From positions 248,001 to 312,000 of the forward strand of contig NZ_BMIF01000003.1 in NCBI RefSeq assembly GCF_014641695.1: 64,000 nt of DNA, given 5' to 3'. The position numbers and the translations under genes were made by a program. The notes beneath the pieces are model-generated. The model saw only the letters and a list, made by a program, of their open reading frames with translations. It was not told the DNA's origin and ran no database searches. Below, one piece after another: positions 36,074 to 45,751 of the stretch (its first letter is position 1; every line of letters starts with the position of its first letter). The stretch is from Nitratireductor aestuarii. Lineage in GTDB: Bacteria; Pseudomonadota; Alphaproteobacteria; Rhizobiales; Rhizobiaceae.

Positions 36074-37355
36074 GTAGCTTTACAGCTTCATCCACGCCGA
36101 TCGGGCGGATGCGCAGGCGGGTGATCCTGTTCTTCTCGCGCTTCATCACGATGAAGCGCTTGTCGAAGAAGGTGAACGCCTGCTTCTCCTCCGGGATCGT
36201 CTGCGACTCGTGGATGACGAGGCCTGCGATCGTTGTCGCTTCCTCGTCCGGCAGATTCCAGTCGAGCGCGCGGTTCAGGTCCCGGATCGGCACTGAGCCC
36301 TCGACCACGATTGACCCGTCGGCCTCCTGGCGCACACCCTGAACCTCGACGTCATGCTCGTCCGCGATATCGCCGACGATTTCCTCGATGATGTCCTCGA
36401 GCGTCACGAGCCCCTGCACTTCACCGTACTCATCCACGACAATGGCCATGTGGGCCTTGCGGCGCAGGAAGGCGTTGAGCTGCATCTGCAGGCTGGTTGT
36501 GTCCGGCACAAACCACGGCGTTTTTGCGATTTTCGTAATGTCGATGTGTTCGGGCCGGTTGTCGGCATGCAGTGCACGCAGCAAGTCCTTGGTATGCACG
36601 ACGCCGATGATGTTCTCGGCACTACCGCGCCAGATGGGCGTGCGCGTGTAGGGGCTCTTCAGGATCTCATCGACCACCATGGCGGGCGGATTGTCCGCGT
36701 TCACCGAGCGCATCGCGGTGCGGTGGACCATGATATCGCAGACTTCGAGCTCGTTCAGGTCCAGTAGCCCGCCAACGCGGTCCAGGTCCTGCTTGACCAT
36801 CGAGCCCTCCTGCTGGAGAACTTCGACGGCGCCACGCAGTTCATCATGAGCAGAAAGCATCGGCGTTTCGCGCGAAAAACGGGTCCCGAACAGTCCGAGT
36901 ACGAAGCGGACGATGGCATTGGCTGCCAGCGAAAGCGGCCCGAAAATCACATGGGCGAGCCGTGCGAAGCCGGAAAGCGAGAGCGCCGTCTGCTCAGGAT
37001 GCACCAGCGCCCAGGATCGCGGCAGGATTTCCGAAAAGATCACGAAAATGACGGTTACGGTCACCGTGGCGTAGAGAATGCCGATCGGGCCGAACAGGGC
37101 CGTCAGGATGCTCGTGGCCAAAGCCGCAGCAAGGATCCTGACGAGATTGTTGCCGATGAGCAGAGCCCCCAGCAGCCGGTCACGCTCTGCATTGAGCCTC
37201 GTAACTCGTCTTGCCTTGCTGTCTCCGTTGTTCTCGAGATTGTGCAGGCGGGCCTTGGAGCTTGCAGTGATCGCGGCCTCGGTTCCCGAGAAAAGGAACG
37301 CGAGAATGACCAGCACCAGAATGGCGCCAACCGCTATCGCAAGCTCTAGGTTCAT
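36069..37355 (-). CDS. CNNM/CorC-type transporter with CBS domains
   Basis: 428-residue membrane protein: DUF21 transmembrane domain (about 1-190, four hydrophobic segments, starting [20 protein letters not shown]), two CBS domains (about 210-325, with [20 protein letters not shown]) and a C-terminal CorC_HlyC domain (about 340-425). Relatives are implicated in magnesium or cobalt efflux; the old haemolysin label is misleading. It overlaps aroB by 4 bases and is translated after it, as in many rhizobia. Confidence 0.92.
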   Translation of the reverse strand: MNLELAIAVGAILVLVILAFLFSGTEAAITASSKARLHNLENNGDSKARRVTRLNAERDRLLGALLIGNNLVRILAAALATSILTALFGPIGILYATVTVTVIFVIFSEILPRSWALVHPEQTALSLSGFARLAHVIFGPLSLAANAIVRFVLGLFGTRFSRETPMLSAHDELRGAVEVLQQEGSMVKQDLDRVGGLLDLNELEVCDIMVHRTAMRSVNADNPPAMVVDEILKSPYTRTPIWRGSAENIIGVVHTKDLLRALHADNRPEHIDITKIAKTPWFVPDTTSLQMQLNAFLRRKAHMAIVVDEYGEVQGLVTLEDIIEEIVGDIADEHDVEVQGVRQEADGSIVVEGSVPIRDLNRALDWNLPDEEATTIAGLVIHESQTIPEEKQAFTFFDKRFIVMKREKNRITRLRIRPIGVDEAVKLR

Positions 37356-38476
37356 CGTGCCAGGCTATCCCTCAGGAAGGTGAGAACTTCGGACGAAGGC
37401 ACGTCCTTGGCGATGAAGGACTGGCCGATGCCGCGCGTCAGGATGAAGGTAAGCGCACCGCGCGAAACCTTCTTATCCTGCGTGATGTAGGCAAGAAGCT
37501 GTTCCGCATCCGGTAGCTCGCCCGGAATGTCGGAGAGCTTTGTCGGCAGGCCAACTTGCGTGAGATGCGCTTCGACGCGCACTGCGTCATCCGGACTGGC
37601 AAGATTGAGTCGGGCCGAGAAGCGGTGCGCCAGCGCCATGCCGATGGCCACGCCTTCGCCGTGGACAAGGCGGGCGCTGTCGTAGCCCGTAGTCGCTTCC
37701 AGCGCATGGCCGAAGGTGTGCCCAAGGTTCAGAAGCGCGCGGTCACCGGTTTCACGTTCATCACGCGCGACGACCTCCGCCTTTGACTGGCAGGCCACCG
37801 CGATGGCGCGCGCACGGGCCGGACCGCCGGCGAAGACTTCGCGCCAGTTGGCTTCCAGCCATTCGAAGAAGTCCGGCCGGTCGATAAGCCCGTACTTTAC
37901 CGTCTCGGCATAGCCTGCACGGAACTCGCGCTCCGGCAACGTGTCCAGCACGGACGTATCGGCTAACACGAGCTTGGGCTGATGGAAGACCCCGACAAGG
38001 TTCTTGCCATGTGCGGTATTGATGCCGGTCTTGCCGCCGACGGAAGAGTCGACCTGCGCCAGAAGCGAGGTAGGCACCTGCACAAAATCCATGCCGCGAC
38101 GGATGATACCGGCAGCAAAGCCGGAAAGGTCGCCCACAACACCGCCGCCAAGCGCGATCACCACGTCGCGGCGTTCGAGACGCGCGGCGAGAATGGCGTC
38201 AACAACGGTCTGCAGAACGGAAAAGCTCTTGCTCTGCTCGCCGGCGGGCACGACCACCGCTGTGCTCTGGATGCCGGCCTTGGCCAAGCCTGCTTCAAGC
38301 GCCTTCAGATGGATGGCGGCGACATTCTCGTCGGTAACGATTGCGGCACGGGCACCCGGCATGCGCGCCGCGATCTCTTCGCCGGCCCGCTCCAGCAGAT
38401 TGGCGCCAATCAGAATGTCGTAGGCCCGCTCTTCCAGGCCGACGCGAATCGTTTCGTGCGGTTCCGCCGTGGTCAT
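37352..38476 (-). CDS. aroB: 3-dehydroquinate synthase
   Basis: Second step of the shikimate pathway. In 374 residues it has the NAD-binding segments [19 protein letters not shown] and [20 protein letters not shown], which are near-invariant in AroB, and the metal-site histidines in [10 protein letters not shown] and [10 protein letters not shown]. Start ATG 38476 overlaps the aroK stop by 4 bases; aroK-aroB form one unit followed by the CNNM gene. Confidence 0.96.
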   Translation of the reverse strand: MTTAEPHETIRVGLEERAYDILIGANLLERAGEEIAARMPGARAAIVTDENVAAIHLKALEAGLAKAGIQSTAVVVPAGEQSKSFSVLQTVVDAILAARLERRDVVIALGGGVVGDLSGFAAGIIRRGMDFVQVPTSLLAQVDSSVGGKTGINTAHGKNLVGVFHQPKLVLADTSVLDTLPEREFRAGYAETVKYGLIDRPDFFEWLEANWREVFAGGPARARAIAVACQSKAEVVARDERETGDRALLNLGHTFGHALEATTGYDSARLVHGEGVAIGMALAHRFSARLNLASPDDAVRVEAHLTQVGLPTKLSDIPGELPDAEQLLAYITQDKKVSRGALTFILTRGIGQSFIAKDVPSSEVLTFLRDSLAR

Positions 38477-39102
38477 TTTGCTTTTCTTTTCCTTCTACGC
38501 CGCGCGGCCAGATGTTTGGTGAGACCCAACAGGACTTCGCTTGCGATCTGATCCTTGGAATCGTCGCGCGAATGGATCATCACGTCGGCGTTCGCATATA
38601 CCGGATAGCGCAGAGCCATCAATCGCTCCATCACCGCCCTCGGATCCTCGGTAGCGAGGAGCGGACGGTTCTGCCGCTTGGAAACGCGGTTCATCAGCGT
38701 GTCGATGTCGGCATTGAGCCAGACGGACACTCCGCGGCGCTTCACCACTTCGCGGGTCGCCTCACTCATGAATGCGCCGCCACCGGTGGAAAGAACCTGC
38801 GGCCCGTTGCGCAACAGGCGTTCGATTACGCGTTCTTCAAGTGCACGGAATTCCGGTTCGCCATAGGCGGAGAAAAGTTCCGGGATCGACATCCGCGAGA
38901 CCTTTTCGATCTCATGGTCGCTGTCGACGAAGGGAAGATTACAGAGAGAAGCGACTTTTCGGCCGATAACCGTCTTGCCAGCGCCCATGATGCCGACAAA
39001 AACAATGCTTCTCCGTCCTAGCCGCTTGAGCAGACGGGCAGTGTCGACGGTTTGTGGCACACTCGCGACCTTCATGGGCCGGGTTTCGACATCAAAAGAC
39101 AT
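38473..39102 (-). CDS. aroK: Shikimate kinase
   Basis: Phosphorylates shikimate. The 209-residue protein has the P-loop GIMGAGKT (37-44), the shikimate-binding VDSDHEIE and the GGGAFM segment, and a C-terminal basic tail RRRRKRKAK. An N-terminal extension of about 30 residues precedes the kinase domain, as in other rhizobial AroK. Divergent from the small membrane-protein gene and xerD. Confidence 0.95.
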   Translation of the reverse strand: MSFDVETRPMKVASVPQTVDTARLLKRLGRRSIVFVGIMGAGKTVIGRKVASLCNLPFVDSDHEIEKVSRMSIPELFSAYGEPEFRALEERVIERLLRNGPQVLSTGGGAFMSEATREVVKRRGVSVWLNADIDTLMNRVSKRQNRPLLATEDPRAVMERLMALRYPVYANADVMIHSRDDSKDQIASEVLLGLTKHLAARRRRKRKAK

Positions 39103-39200
39103 TCTACGTCAAGCGGCTGGTAACAATACGGGTATAATGTAGGGTTCTATCGCCATCCATAAGCTGGTCTTTGGAAAACAGGAATAGGAAAACACCACCT

Positions 39201-39341
39201 ATGCCCACCCTTACCCGGCTCATTCTTATCCTCCTCCTGCTGGGATGCGTTATTTATGCCGTGATGTTCGCTCTGGTTACGTTCGTTGAGCCCAAGAGGG
39301 TCGAGACTATCCTGGAGGTACCGGTGGAGAAGCTGCAATGA
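39201..39341 (+). CDS. 46-residue single-pass membrane protein, unknown
   Basis: Short ORF beginning [20 protein letters not shown], one hydrophobic helix (about 5-28), then a charged tail ending VPVEKLQ. Its stop overlaps the xerD start (ATGA), which argues for translation as the first gene of a pair with xerD. I do not recognise a family; similar small ORFs at this place may be conserved in the order, but that needs a search. Confidence 0.7.
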   Translation: MPTLTRLILILLLLGCVIYAVMFALVTFVEPKRVETILEVPVEKLQ

Positions 39342-40267
39342 GTGGATCCGGGGTTCGAATCGAGGCCTTCCTTGAGATGATGGCTGCCGAGCGTGGCGCG
39401 AGCGACAACACGCTGAGCTCCTACCGGCGCGATCTTGAGGATGCGGATGCATTCTTCTCCGCCGGCGGAGGCAGCCTTGCGACAGCAAGTCCAGCGGGCG
39501 TCAGCTCCTGGATCGCGGACATGGGCCGGCGCCATTTCGCCGCCAGCACCCAGGCGCGCAAGACATCGGCTATTCGGCAGTTCTTCAAGTTTCTCTACGC
39601 CGAAGGTATCCGCACGGATGACCCGACCGGCCTGCTCGATGCGCCAAAGAAGGGCAGGGCGCTGCCGAAGCTTCTTTCCGAAAACGAAGTGAAGAAGCTT
39701 CTGGACCGCGCAGAAGAAGAAATCGGCCGCGCCCAGCCAGGCTCGTCAGAGCGGTTTGCGGCACAGCGGCTATCGACCCTTCTCGAACTGCTCTACGCAT
39801 CGGGCCTGCGTGTTTCGGAGCTGGTCGCGCTGCCGGCAACGGTGGCGAAGCGCAACGAGCGCTTCTTTGTGGTCAGGGGTAAGGGCCGTAAGGAGCGGAT
39901 GGTCCCGCTTTCAACCAACGCCAAGCGCTCCATGACCGCATGGCTGGACGAGCGCGCGCGGCATCCTGGCTGGGCGCAAAGCTCATGGCTTTTCCCTGCC
40001 GCTTCGAAGGAGGGCTATTTGCCCCGCCAGGTATTCGCGCGCGAATTAAAGGGCTTGAGCGCCAGGGCAGGAATCTCGGCTGCCAAAACATCGCCACATG
40101 TATTGCGTCATGCTTTTGCCAGCCACCTTCTGCAAAATGGTGCGGATTTACGCTCTGTTCAGCAGTTGTTGGGTCATAGTGATATCTCAACGACGCAAAT
40201 TTACACGCATGTGCTGGAAAAACGGCTTCGAGATCTGGTTCAGAACAACCATCCGCTTGCCGATTAG
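39338..40267 (+). CDS. xerD: Site-specific tyrosine recombinase XerD
   Basis: Works with XerC at dif to resolve chromosome dimers at division. The 309 residues show the N-terminal SAM-like domain (about 8-95) and the catalytic domain with R158 (SGLRVSEL), a beta-hairpin Lys near 182-184, H254 and R257 (HVLRHAF), H280 (LLGH) and Y289 (QIYTHV). Its place beside aroK is the normal housekeeping position, so it is not a sign of a mobile element. Confidence 0.94.
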   Translation: MSGSGVRIEAFLEMMAAERGASDNTLSSYRRDLEDADAFFSAGGGSLATASPAGVSSWIADMGRRHFAASTQARKTSAIRQFFKFLYAEGIRTDDPTGLLDAPKKGRALPKLLSENEVKKLLDRAEEEIGRAQPGSSERFAAQRLSTLLELLYASGLRVSELVALPATVAKRNERFFVVRGKGRKERMVPLSTNAKRSMTAWLDERARHPGWAQSSWLFPAASKEGYLPRQVFARELKGLSARAGISAAKTSPHVLRHAFASHLLQNGADLRSVQQLLGHSDISTTQIYTHVLEKRLRDLVQNNHPLAD

Positions 40268-40354
40268 GTGGTTGGTCGCTATGTGAGACCCCACTGGTTA
40301 GCCGAGCATGTAAGAGTAGCTCTACCTCACTAATTCCTACCGTTTGGCGGGTTG

Positions 40355-41305
40355 ATGTACAATTATCTAGATTTCGAAAAGCCGGTCGCCGACCTTGAAG
40401 GCAAGATCCTTGAGCTGAAGAAGCTCTCGGATGCTGGCGAGGCGGTCGATGTTGGCGATGAGATTTCCCGGCTGGAAAAGCGCTCCAAGGATGCGCTCCG
40501 CGATCTCTACAAGGCTCTGACGCCCTGGCAGAAGGCTCAGGTGGCCCGCCATCCGGACCGTCCGCATTGCATGGACTACGTGCGTGCCTTGTTCACTGAC
40601 TTCACGCCTCTGGCGGGTGACCGCAATTTTGGCGAGGACCAGGCCGTGGTAGCGGGCTTTGCCCGCTTCAAGGGGCAGTCGATCGCCATTATCGGCCAGG
40701 AAAAGGGCAACGACACCCAGAGCCGTCTTAAGCACAACTTCGGCATGGCCCGCCCTGAAGGCTACCGCAAGGCGATCCGCATCATGGATATGGCCGACCG
40801 TTTCGGCGTCCCGGTCATCTCGCTCGTTGATACCGCCGGCGCCTATCCCGGTGTTGGTGCGGAAGAGCGCGGCCAGGCAGAAGCGATTGCGCGCTCCACC
40901 TCCAAATGTCTGTCGCTGAAGGTGCCAAACATTTCGGTGGTCATCGGCGAAGGCGGTTCGGGCGGCGCAATTGCCATTGCCACGGCGAACCTCGTCTACA
41001 TGCTGGAGCATTCGATCTATTCGGTGATCTCGCCGGAAGGTGCTGCCAGTATTCTCTGGCGCGACCCGACGCGCGCCAAGGATGCGGCGACCAACATGAA
41101 GATCACCGCGCAGGATCTCCTGCAGCTCAAGGTCATCGACGGCATCATCCCTGAGCCGCTTGGTGGTGCCCACCGTGACCGCGAGGCGACGATCGAGCTG
41201 ACGGGCCGCACCATCGAGAAGGGTTTCGCGGATCTGGCCGCCCTCGGTCAGGACTACCGCGAACTGCGCCGCGAAAAGTTCCTCGCAATCGGCCGCACCC
41301 TCTAA
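40355..41305 (+). CDS. accA: Acetyl-CoA carboxylase carboxyltransferase subunit alpha
   Basis: Alpha subunit of the AccAD carboxyltransferase, first committed step of fatty acid synthesis. At 316 residues it is full length, starting [18 protein letters not shown], with the biotin-/CoA-binding region [20 protein letters not shown] and the preceding [20 protein letters not shown] just before the ATG is an unlikely alternative. accD is elsewhere, as usual. Confidence 0.96.
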   Translation: MYNYLDFEKPVADLEGKILELKKLSDAGEAVDVGDEISRLEKRSKDALRDLYKALTPWQKAQVARHPDRPHCMDYVRALFTDFTPLAGDRNFGEDQAVVAGFARFKGQSIAIIGQEKGNDTQSRLKHNFGMARPEGYRKAIRIMDMADRFGVPVISLVDTAGAYPGVGAEERGQAEAIARSTSKCLSLKVPNISVVIGEGGSGGAIAIATANLVYMLEHSIYSVISPEGAASILWRDPTRAKDAATNMKITAQDLLQLKVIDGIIPEPLGGAHRDREATIELTGRTIEKGFADLAALGQDYRELRREKFLAIGRTL

Positions 41306-41555
41306 CCTTTCGAAGCGCGCCCCGGGTCCGGGGTGCCCCTACGCCTTCTGTATTAAAGGACGCTTCGGCTACCTCAACGGCGGCCGTAAGCGGGCATCCT
41401 CCGCGTAATCTTACGGTGCTATTCTTGCGCGCCGTTGGACTTCGATGTTAGATCGACTCAGAATTGGGTGCTTCGAGTAACACTTTATCAAGCATGTGGG
41501 TTCTAACTGGGGAGCCAGCCGCTGGCGGGCGGGCAATTGGACCAGCAGGTAGCGT

Positions 41556-42848
41556 ATGAAAAACCGCATTGCACGTGCTTTCATCCTTTCCGTGGCTCTT
41601 GCTACGATAGCGGGATGTAGTGGAGGCACCCTCGAAGATATCGCTCCCAAGAAGGCGCAGCGTCAGCTGCCCTCCAAGATCGTTGCCGAGATGAGCGCCA
41701 AGGGGATGAAGAAAACGTCCCCCATCCTCATGCGCATCTTCAAGGAAGAGAGCGTTCTTGAGGTCTGGAAGCAGAAGAACAACGGCAAGTTTGACCTGAT
41801 CGCGAGCTACGAGATCTGCAAGTGGTCGGGCGAGCTGGGACCGAAGTTCCTGGAAGGCGACCGCCAGGCGCCGGAGGGCTTCTACACGGTCACGCCCGCG
41901 CAGATGAACCCGAACTCGTCCTATCACCTGTCCTTCAACATCGGTTTCCCGAACGCCTACGATCGCGCCAACGGTCGCTCGGGCGTGCACCTGATGGTCC
42001 ACGGCGATTGCTCCTCTGCCGGCTGTTACTCCATGACGGATCCGCAGATCGAGGAGATCTACGCCTTCGCACGCGACGCGTTTGCGGGTGGCCAGGCTGC
42101 TTTCCAGATTCAGGCCTACCCGTTCCGCATGACGCCGAAGAACATGGCCCGCTACAAGGACGATCCGAACTTCGAGTTCTGGAAGATGCTCAAGGTTGGC
42201 TACGACCACTTCGAGATCACCAAGCAGCCGCCGAAGGTTGATGTCTGCGAGAAGCAGTATCAGTTCAACCGCATCCCGGCTGAGGGTCACACTTTCCGTC
42301 CGACCGAAGCCTGCCCGCCATCGAGCGTGCCGGAGTGGCTGTCTGTCCGCTACGAGCAGCACAAGAAGGAGCAGGACAAGGAGTTCACCCGCGCCCAATC
42401 CTTCTGGGCTGGCAGCGCCGAACCGCCAAAGCCGACGATCTTGGGTTTTGACGAGGCAAAGCTGGTCGCAGACTGGTCGCGTCGCCGCGCCCGTGGCGAG
42501 AAGGTTGCGGCCCGTCCGCCTTCACTGCCTTCGCCGACGGCCATAGCCAAGGCTGAACCTGCAAAGACCGAGCCCGAGGCTGCGCCGGCGCCTGTTGCTG
42601 TTGCGGCGAACCCTGCGCCTGTCGCTGAACCAGCGGCTCCGGTAGCCTTTGCGACGCGACTGCAGCAGGCCAAGACTGCAGCAGCCCCGGCCGCTGCAGA
42701 CCCGGCGCCAACGGCAGTCTCGAGCATCCCTTCGCCAGCTCCCAGCACGGAAGAGCAGCAGGAACTTGCCGCAGCCATCGAGCAGCAGAAGGCGCCGCAG
42801 CGCCGTTCAGCGTTTAGCGGTCTGTTCGCGCGCATCATGGGCAACTGA
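41556..42848 (+). CDS. L,D-transpeptidase (YkuD) family lipoprotein
   Basis: 430-residue exported protein probably acting on peptidoglycan. The signal sequence ends in a lipobox (LATIAGC, lipidated C21). The YkuD catalytic motif is HGDCSSAGCYSM with nucleophile C157. The last 130 residues are Ala/Pro-rich and low in complexity, then end in a short basic segment. Relatives form 3-3 cross-links or attach proteins; the exact reaction is open. The 250-base gap upstream has no obvious gene, only a GC-rich hairpin without a T-tract. Confidence 0.9.
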   Translation: MKNRIARAFILSVALATIAGCSGGTLEDIAPKKAQRQLPSKIVAEMSAKGMKKTSPILMRIFKEESVLEVWKQKNNGKFDLIASYEICKWSGELGPKFLEGDRQAPEGFYTVTPAQMNPNSSYHLSFNIGFPNAYDRANGRSGVHLMVHGDCSSAGCYSMTDPQIEEIYAFARDAFAGGQAAFQIQAYPFRMTPKNMARYKDDPNFEFWKMLKVGYDHFEITKQPPKVDVCEKQYQFNRIPAEGHTFRPTEACPPSSVPEWLSVRYEQHKKEQDKEFTRAQSFWAGSAEPPKPTILGFDEAKLVADWSRRRARGEKVAARPPSLPSPTAIAKAEPAKTEPEAAPAPVAVAANPAPVAEPAAPVAFATRLQQAKTAAAPAAADPAPTAVSSIPSPAPSTEEQQELAAAIEQQKAPQRRSAFSGLFARIMGN

Positions 42849-42854
42849 CGGCTG

Positions 42855-43088
42855 ATGTCTGAAGCTGAGGTCTATGATCTGAGGGGGCTCAAGTGCCCCC
42901 TGCCTGTTCTGAAGGCGCGCAAGCGGCTGGCGGACATGCAACCCGGATCACGCATCTGGCTCGAGACCACGGACCCGCTGGCGGTGATCGACATCCCCGC
43001 CTTTTGCCAGCAGGAGAACCACAAGCTTGTGGAAACCGCCACGGTTGCTGGCGGTCACCGTTTTCTCATCGAGAAGTCCAGGGGCTGA
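42855..43088 (+). CDS. TusA-family sulfurtransferase
   Basis: 77-residue sulfur-carrier protein with the family hallmark YDLRGLKCPLPVLKARKRL (CPxP; active Cys15), then a ferredoxin-like small fold. It may pass sulfur for tRNA thiolation or other uses. The gene starts six bases after the transpeptidase stop, so it is likely co-transcribed. Confidence 0.92.
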   Translation: MSEAEVYDLRGLKCPLPVLKARKRLADMQPGSRIWLETTDPLAVIDIPAFCQQENHKLVETATVAGGHRFLIEKSRG

Positions 43089-43130
43089 AGCCAGTAACGC
43101 TTCGTGCATGGCCAGCGGCCGTGCGACGGT

Positions 43131-44258
43131 TCAACCGCCCTGACCATAAGCGAGCGGAGTGTAGTCCGGACGCGGCGTAGGCAGCGGAACATTGACCATC
43201 TGGCCGATGGCAACCTTGCCATTGGGCTTCACGGCGGCAACGCCGCTGCTGAGCAGCCCAACCTGCACGAGACGGGGTTCGCGCGTCATTGGAGACATGT
43301 GCGGTGAACTGAAGACGAGACGACCCTGCTTGTCGCGCTTCTCGCTGCGCTTGGCTGCAGCTTCCGCCGTGCAGATCGACTTCGAAATATCATAAGGGCC
43401 GGACACGTTTGCGGTGCGCTGCATATTTGTGATCGGCACGCCGGACCCGCCACCACGCTTGAACCCTTCGGCCAGAAGGGCGGCAGCGGTCTCCGCGCGC
43501 TCCGTCTGCGACAGCGAGCCAAGCACGACCACCGCCAGCGTGCGGCCGTTGCGCGTCGCAGTGGAAATCAGGTTGAACCCGGATGCGCAGATGTAGCCGG
43601 TCTTCATGCCGTCTGTGCCCGGGAAGCGCCCGACGAGCGGATTGCCGTTCGGCATCTTCGACTTGCCCGACTGGATGCCCTCGATCGAGAACAACCCGGC
43701 GTATTGCGGGAACTCGGTGCGGATCGCGCGCGTAAGGATCGCGAGATCCCGCGCGGTCGTATACTGCTGCGGTGTATGCAGGCCATGGGCGTTGACGAAG
43801 TGAGTGTCCCGCATGCCAAGCCGTCCGGCTTCGGCATTCATCCAGGCGGCGAACAGCTCTTCCGAGCCAGCGAGGCTGTCCGCGATCGAGCGCGCCACGT
43901 CATTCGCCGACTTGACCATGATGATCTTGAGCGCCGTCTCCAGCGTCAGCTGCGAGCCCACCGGATATCCCATCTTGGCAGGCGGAAGCTTGGCCGCCGC
44001 TGCTGTGATCGTGATCGGCGTCTGCAACATTGCATCGCCGTTCTGGATCATGCGAAAGGCCACATAGCCGGTCATGAGCTTGGTGAGGGAGGCGGGATGC
44101 CAGCGGGTAAAGGCATCTTCCTGGGCGATGACCCTGCCGGATCCGACATCCATGAGAAGATACGGACCTGCACTGGCTGAGGCGGACATGACGAGCGCGA
44201 CAGCGCCCGCAATAAGCAATTTGGCCCATACCGGCCGCTTCAGGTCTACGATATTCAT
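43131..44258 (-). CDS. D-alanyl-D-alanine carboxypeptidase (DacC/DacF type, penicillin-binding protein)
   Basis: Periplasmic peptidoglycan DD-carboxypeptidase of the S11 family. A signal sequence (about 12-30, ending SASA) precedes the catalytic motifs S57LTK60, S116AN118 and K218TG220. The C-terminal part (after about 280) is a separate region. Start at 44258 (MNIVDLKRPV) is preferred, with AGGAAG upstream; the frame continues to 44303. Convergent with the TusA gene. Confidence 0.94.
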   Translation of the reverse strand: MNIVDLKRPVWAKLLIAGAVALVMSASASAGPYLLMDVGSGRVIAQEDAFTRWHPASLTKLMTGYVAFRMIQNGDAMLQTPITITAAAAKLPPAKMGYPVGSQLTLETALKIIMVKSANDVARSIADSLAGSEELFAAWMNAEAGRLGMRDTHFVNAHGLHTPQQYTTARDLAILTRAIRTEFPQYAGLFSIEGIQSGKSKMPNGNPLVGRFPGTDGMKTGYICASGFNLISTATRNGRTLAVVVLGSLSQTERAETAAALLAEGFKRGGGSGVPITNMQRTANVSGPYDISKSICTAEAAAKRSEKRDKQGRLVFSSPHMSPMTREPRLVQVGLLSSGVAAVKPNGKVAIGQMVNVPLPTPRPDYTPLAYGQGG

Positions 44259-44412
44259 TGGATACACTTCCTGTCTCGTAAGGCCCAGAGTGGCGTCGCC
44301 CAATTGTCTGTTCCCATGACAATGTTCCTGCTATTTAAAGCTTGTGACGGTAAGATGGCAAGCAAGGGACCTGCGACAGCGGGACCACAATTGCGTGTGC
44401 AAAGGACTTTTC

Positions 44413-45579
44413 ATGGCTCTGGTAGCTGACATTGCTGATCTCCACGACGAAGCGCGGCGTTGGCGCCACATGCTGCACGAGAAGCCTGAACTACTTTTCG
44501 ACGTGGAGGATACAGCGAGCTTCGTTGCCGACTCGTTACGGGCCTTCGGCTGCGATGAGGTCGTTACCGGACTGGGCCGCACCGGCGTCGTTGGCGTGAT
44601 ACGAGGCTCCAGGGGTCCGGGGGACGTCGTCGGTCTGCGCGCCGACATGGATGCGCTGCCCATCGAGGAGCAGACCAATCTCCCTTACCGCTCGAAGATC
44701 CCGGGTCGGATGCATGCCTGCGGCCATGACGGCCACACGACCATGCTGCTTGGAGCCGCCAAGCATCTGGCACGAACGCGCAATTTTTCCGGTTCTGTCG
44801 CCGTGATCTTCCAGCCTGCGGAAGAGGGCGGCGGCGGTGGCCGCGAGATGGTCAACGAAGGCATGATGGAGCGGTTCGGCATCAACACCGTCTTCGGCAT
44901 GCACAACATGCCCGGAATACCGGTGGGCAGCTTCGCCATTCGCCCGGGCCCCATCATGGCAGCGACAGCCGAACTCGAGATCACCATCATCGGCAAGGGC
45001 GGCCACGCGGCCATGCCACACACGACGATTGATCCGATCATCGTCGCCAGCCAGATTATTACTGCACTTCAGACAGTCACCTCCCGCTCGACGGACCCTA
45101 CCGACGCGCTGGTCGTCTCGATAACGAAGCTCAATGCGGGCGACAGCCATAACATCATCCCCGAGCGTGTTTCCATGCTGGGCACGGTTCGCAGCCTGCG
45201 CCAGGAAGTGGCGGCCGCCGCCGCGGAACGCATTCAGGCTCTGTGCACCGGCATTGCGTCGGCCTATGGCGCGGAAGCAATGGTTGACTACACACCAAAC
45301 TACCCGGTGACCTTCAACGATCCGGCCCAGACCGCACTGGCTGCAGAGGTCGCGGCGGACGTGGCCGGTGCCGGGCAGGTCGAATCAAACGTTGCGCCGA
45401 TCATGGCGGGAGAGGACTTCTCCTACATGCTGGAGGAACGCCCCGGCGCGATGATCTTCATCGGCAACGGCGACAGCGCTGACCTCCACAGCCCGTATTA
45501 CGACTTCAACGACGACATCATCCCCTATGGCGTGAGCTATTGGGTGCGCCTTGCGGAAAGAGCGCTGGGCGCAGGGTGA
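44413..45579 (+). CDS. M20 family amidohydrolase (hippurate hydrolase/aminoacylase-like)
   Basis: 388-residue cytoplasmic metallopeptidase-fold enzyme that probably removes acyl groups from N-acyl amino acids. Metal-site segments are MHACGHDGHTTML and QPAEEGGGGG, with HNMPGIPVG and a C-terminal MAGEDFSYML. The dimerisation domain lies in the middle. Start ATG 44413 gives the usual N-terminus; the frame is open to 44344. The natural substrate is not predictable. Confidence 0.92.
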   Translation: MALVADIADLHDEARRWRHMLHEKPELLFDVEDTASFVADSLRAFGCDEVVTGLGRTGVVGVIRGSRGPGDVVGLRADMDALPIEEQTNLPYRSKIPGRMHACGHDGHTTMLLGAAKHLARTRNFSGSVAVIFQPAEEGGGGGREMVNEGMMERFGINTVFGMHNMPGIPVGSFAIRPGPIMAATAELEITIIGKGGHAAMPHTTIDPIIVASQIITALQTVTSRSTDPTDALVVSITKLNAGDSHNIIPERVSMLGTVRSLRQEVAAAAAERIQALCTGIASAYGAEAMVDYTPNYPVTFNDPAQTALAAEVAADVAGAGQVESNVAPIMAGEDFSYMLEERPGAMIFIGNGDSADLHSPYYDFNDDIIPYGVSYWVRLAERALGAG

Positions 45580-45660
45580 ATTCCTTGCACCTGCCGCCCA
45601 TGTTCGAGTAAAACATCTTGGCGAACGGCGGCGGGCACGCTATGTGTGCCGCACCTTTTC

Positions 45661-45737
45661 GGTCCCGTAGCTCAGTAGGATAGAGCACCAGATTCCTAAT
45701 CTGGGGGTCACAGGTTCGAATCCTGTCGGGATCACCA
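45661..45737 (+). tRNA. tRNA-Arg (anticodon CCT)
   Basis: Cloverleaf: acceptor GGTCCCG (45661-45667) with CGGGATC (45727-45733), D stem GCTC/GAGC, anticodon stem CCAGA/TCTGG with loop TTCCTAA and anticodon CCT (45695-45697), T arm CAGGTTCGAATCCTG. The CCA end is encoded (45735-45737). It reads AGG codons, which are rare in this GC-rich DNA. Confidence 0.97.
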
Positions 45738-45751
45738 CCACCCGCTGAAAA

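Noticed and set aside
39338-40267. Tyrosine recombinase as a sign of an integrated element
   Set aside because: Sequence and the aroK neighbourhood identify housekeeping XerD; no attachment repeats were seen.
41306-41345. Hairpin CCCCGG/CCGGGG after accA as a terminator
   Set aside because: GC-rich stem is present but no T-run follows, so terminator function is not supported.
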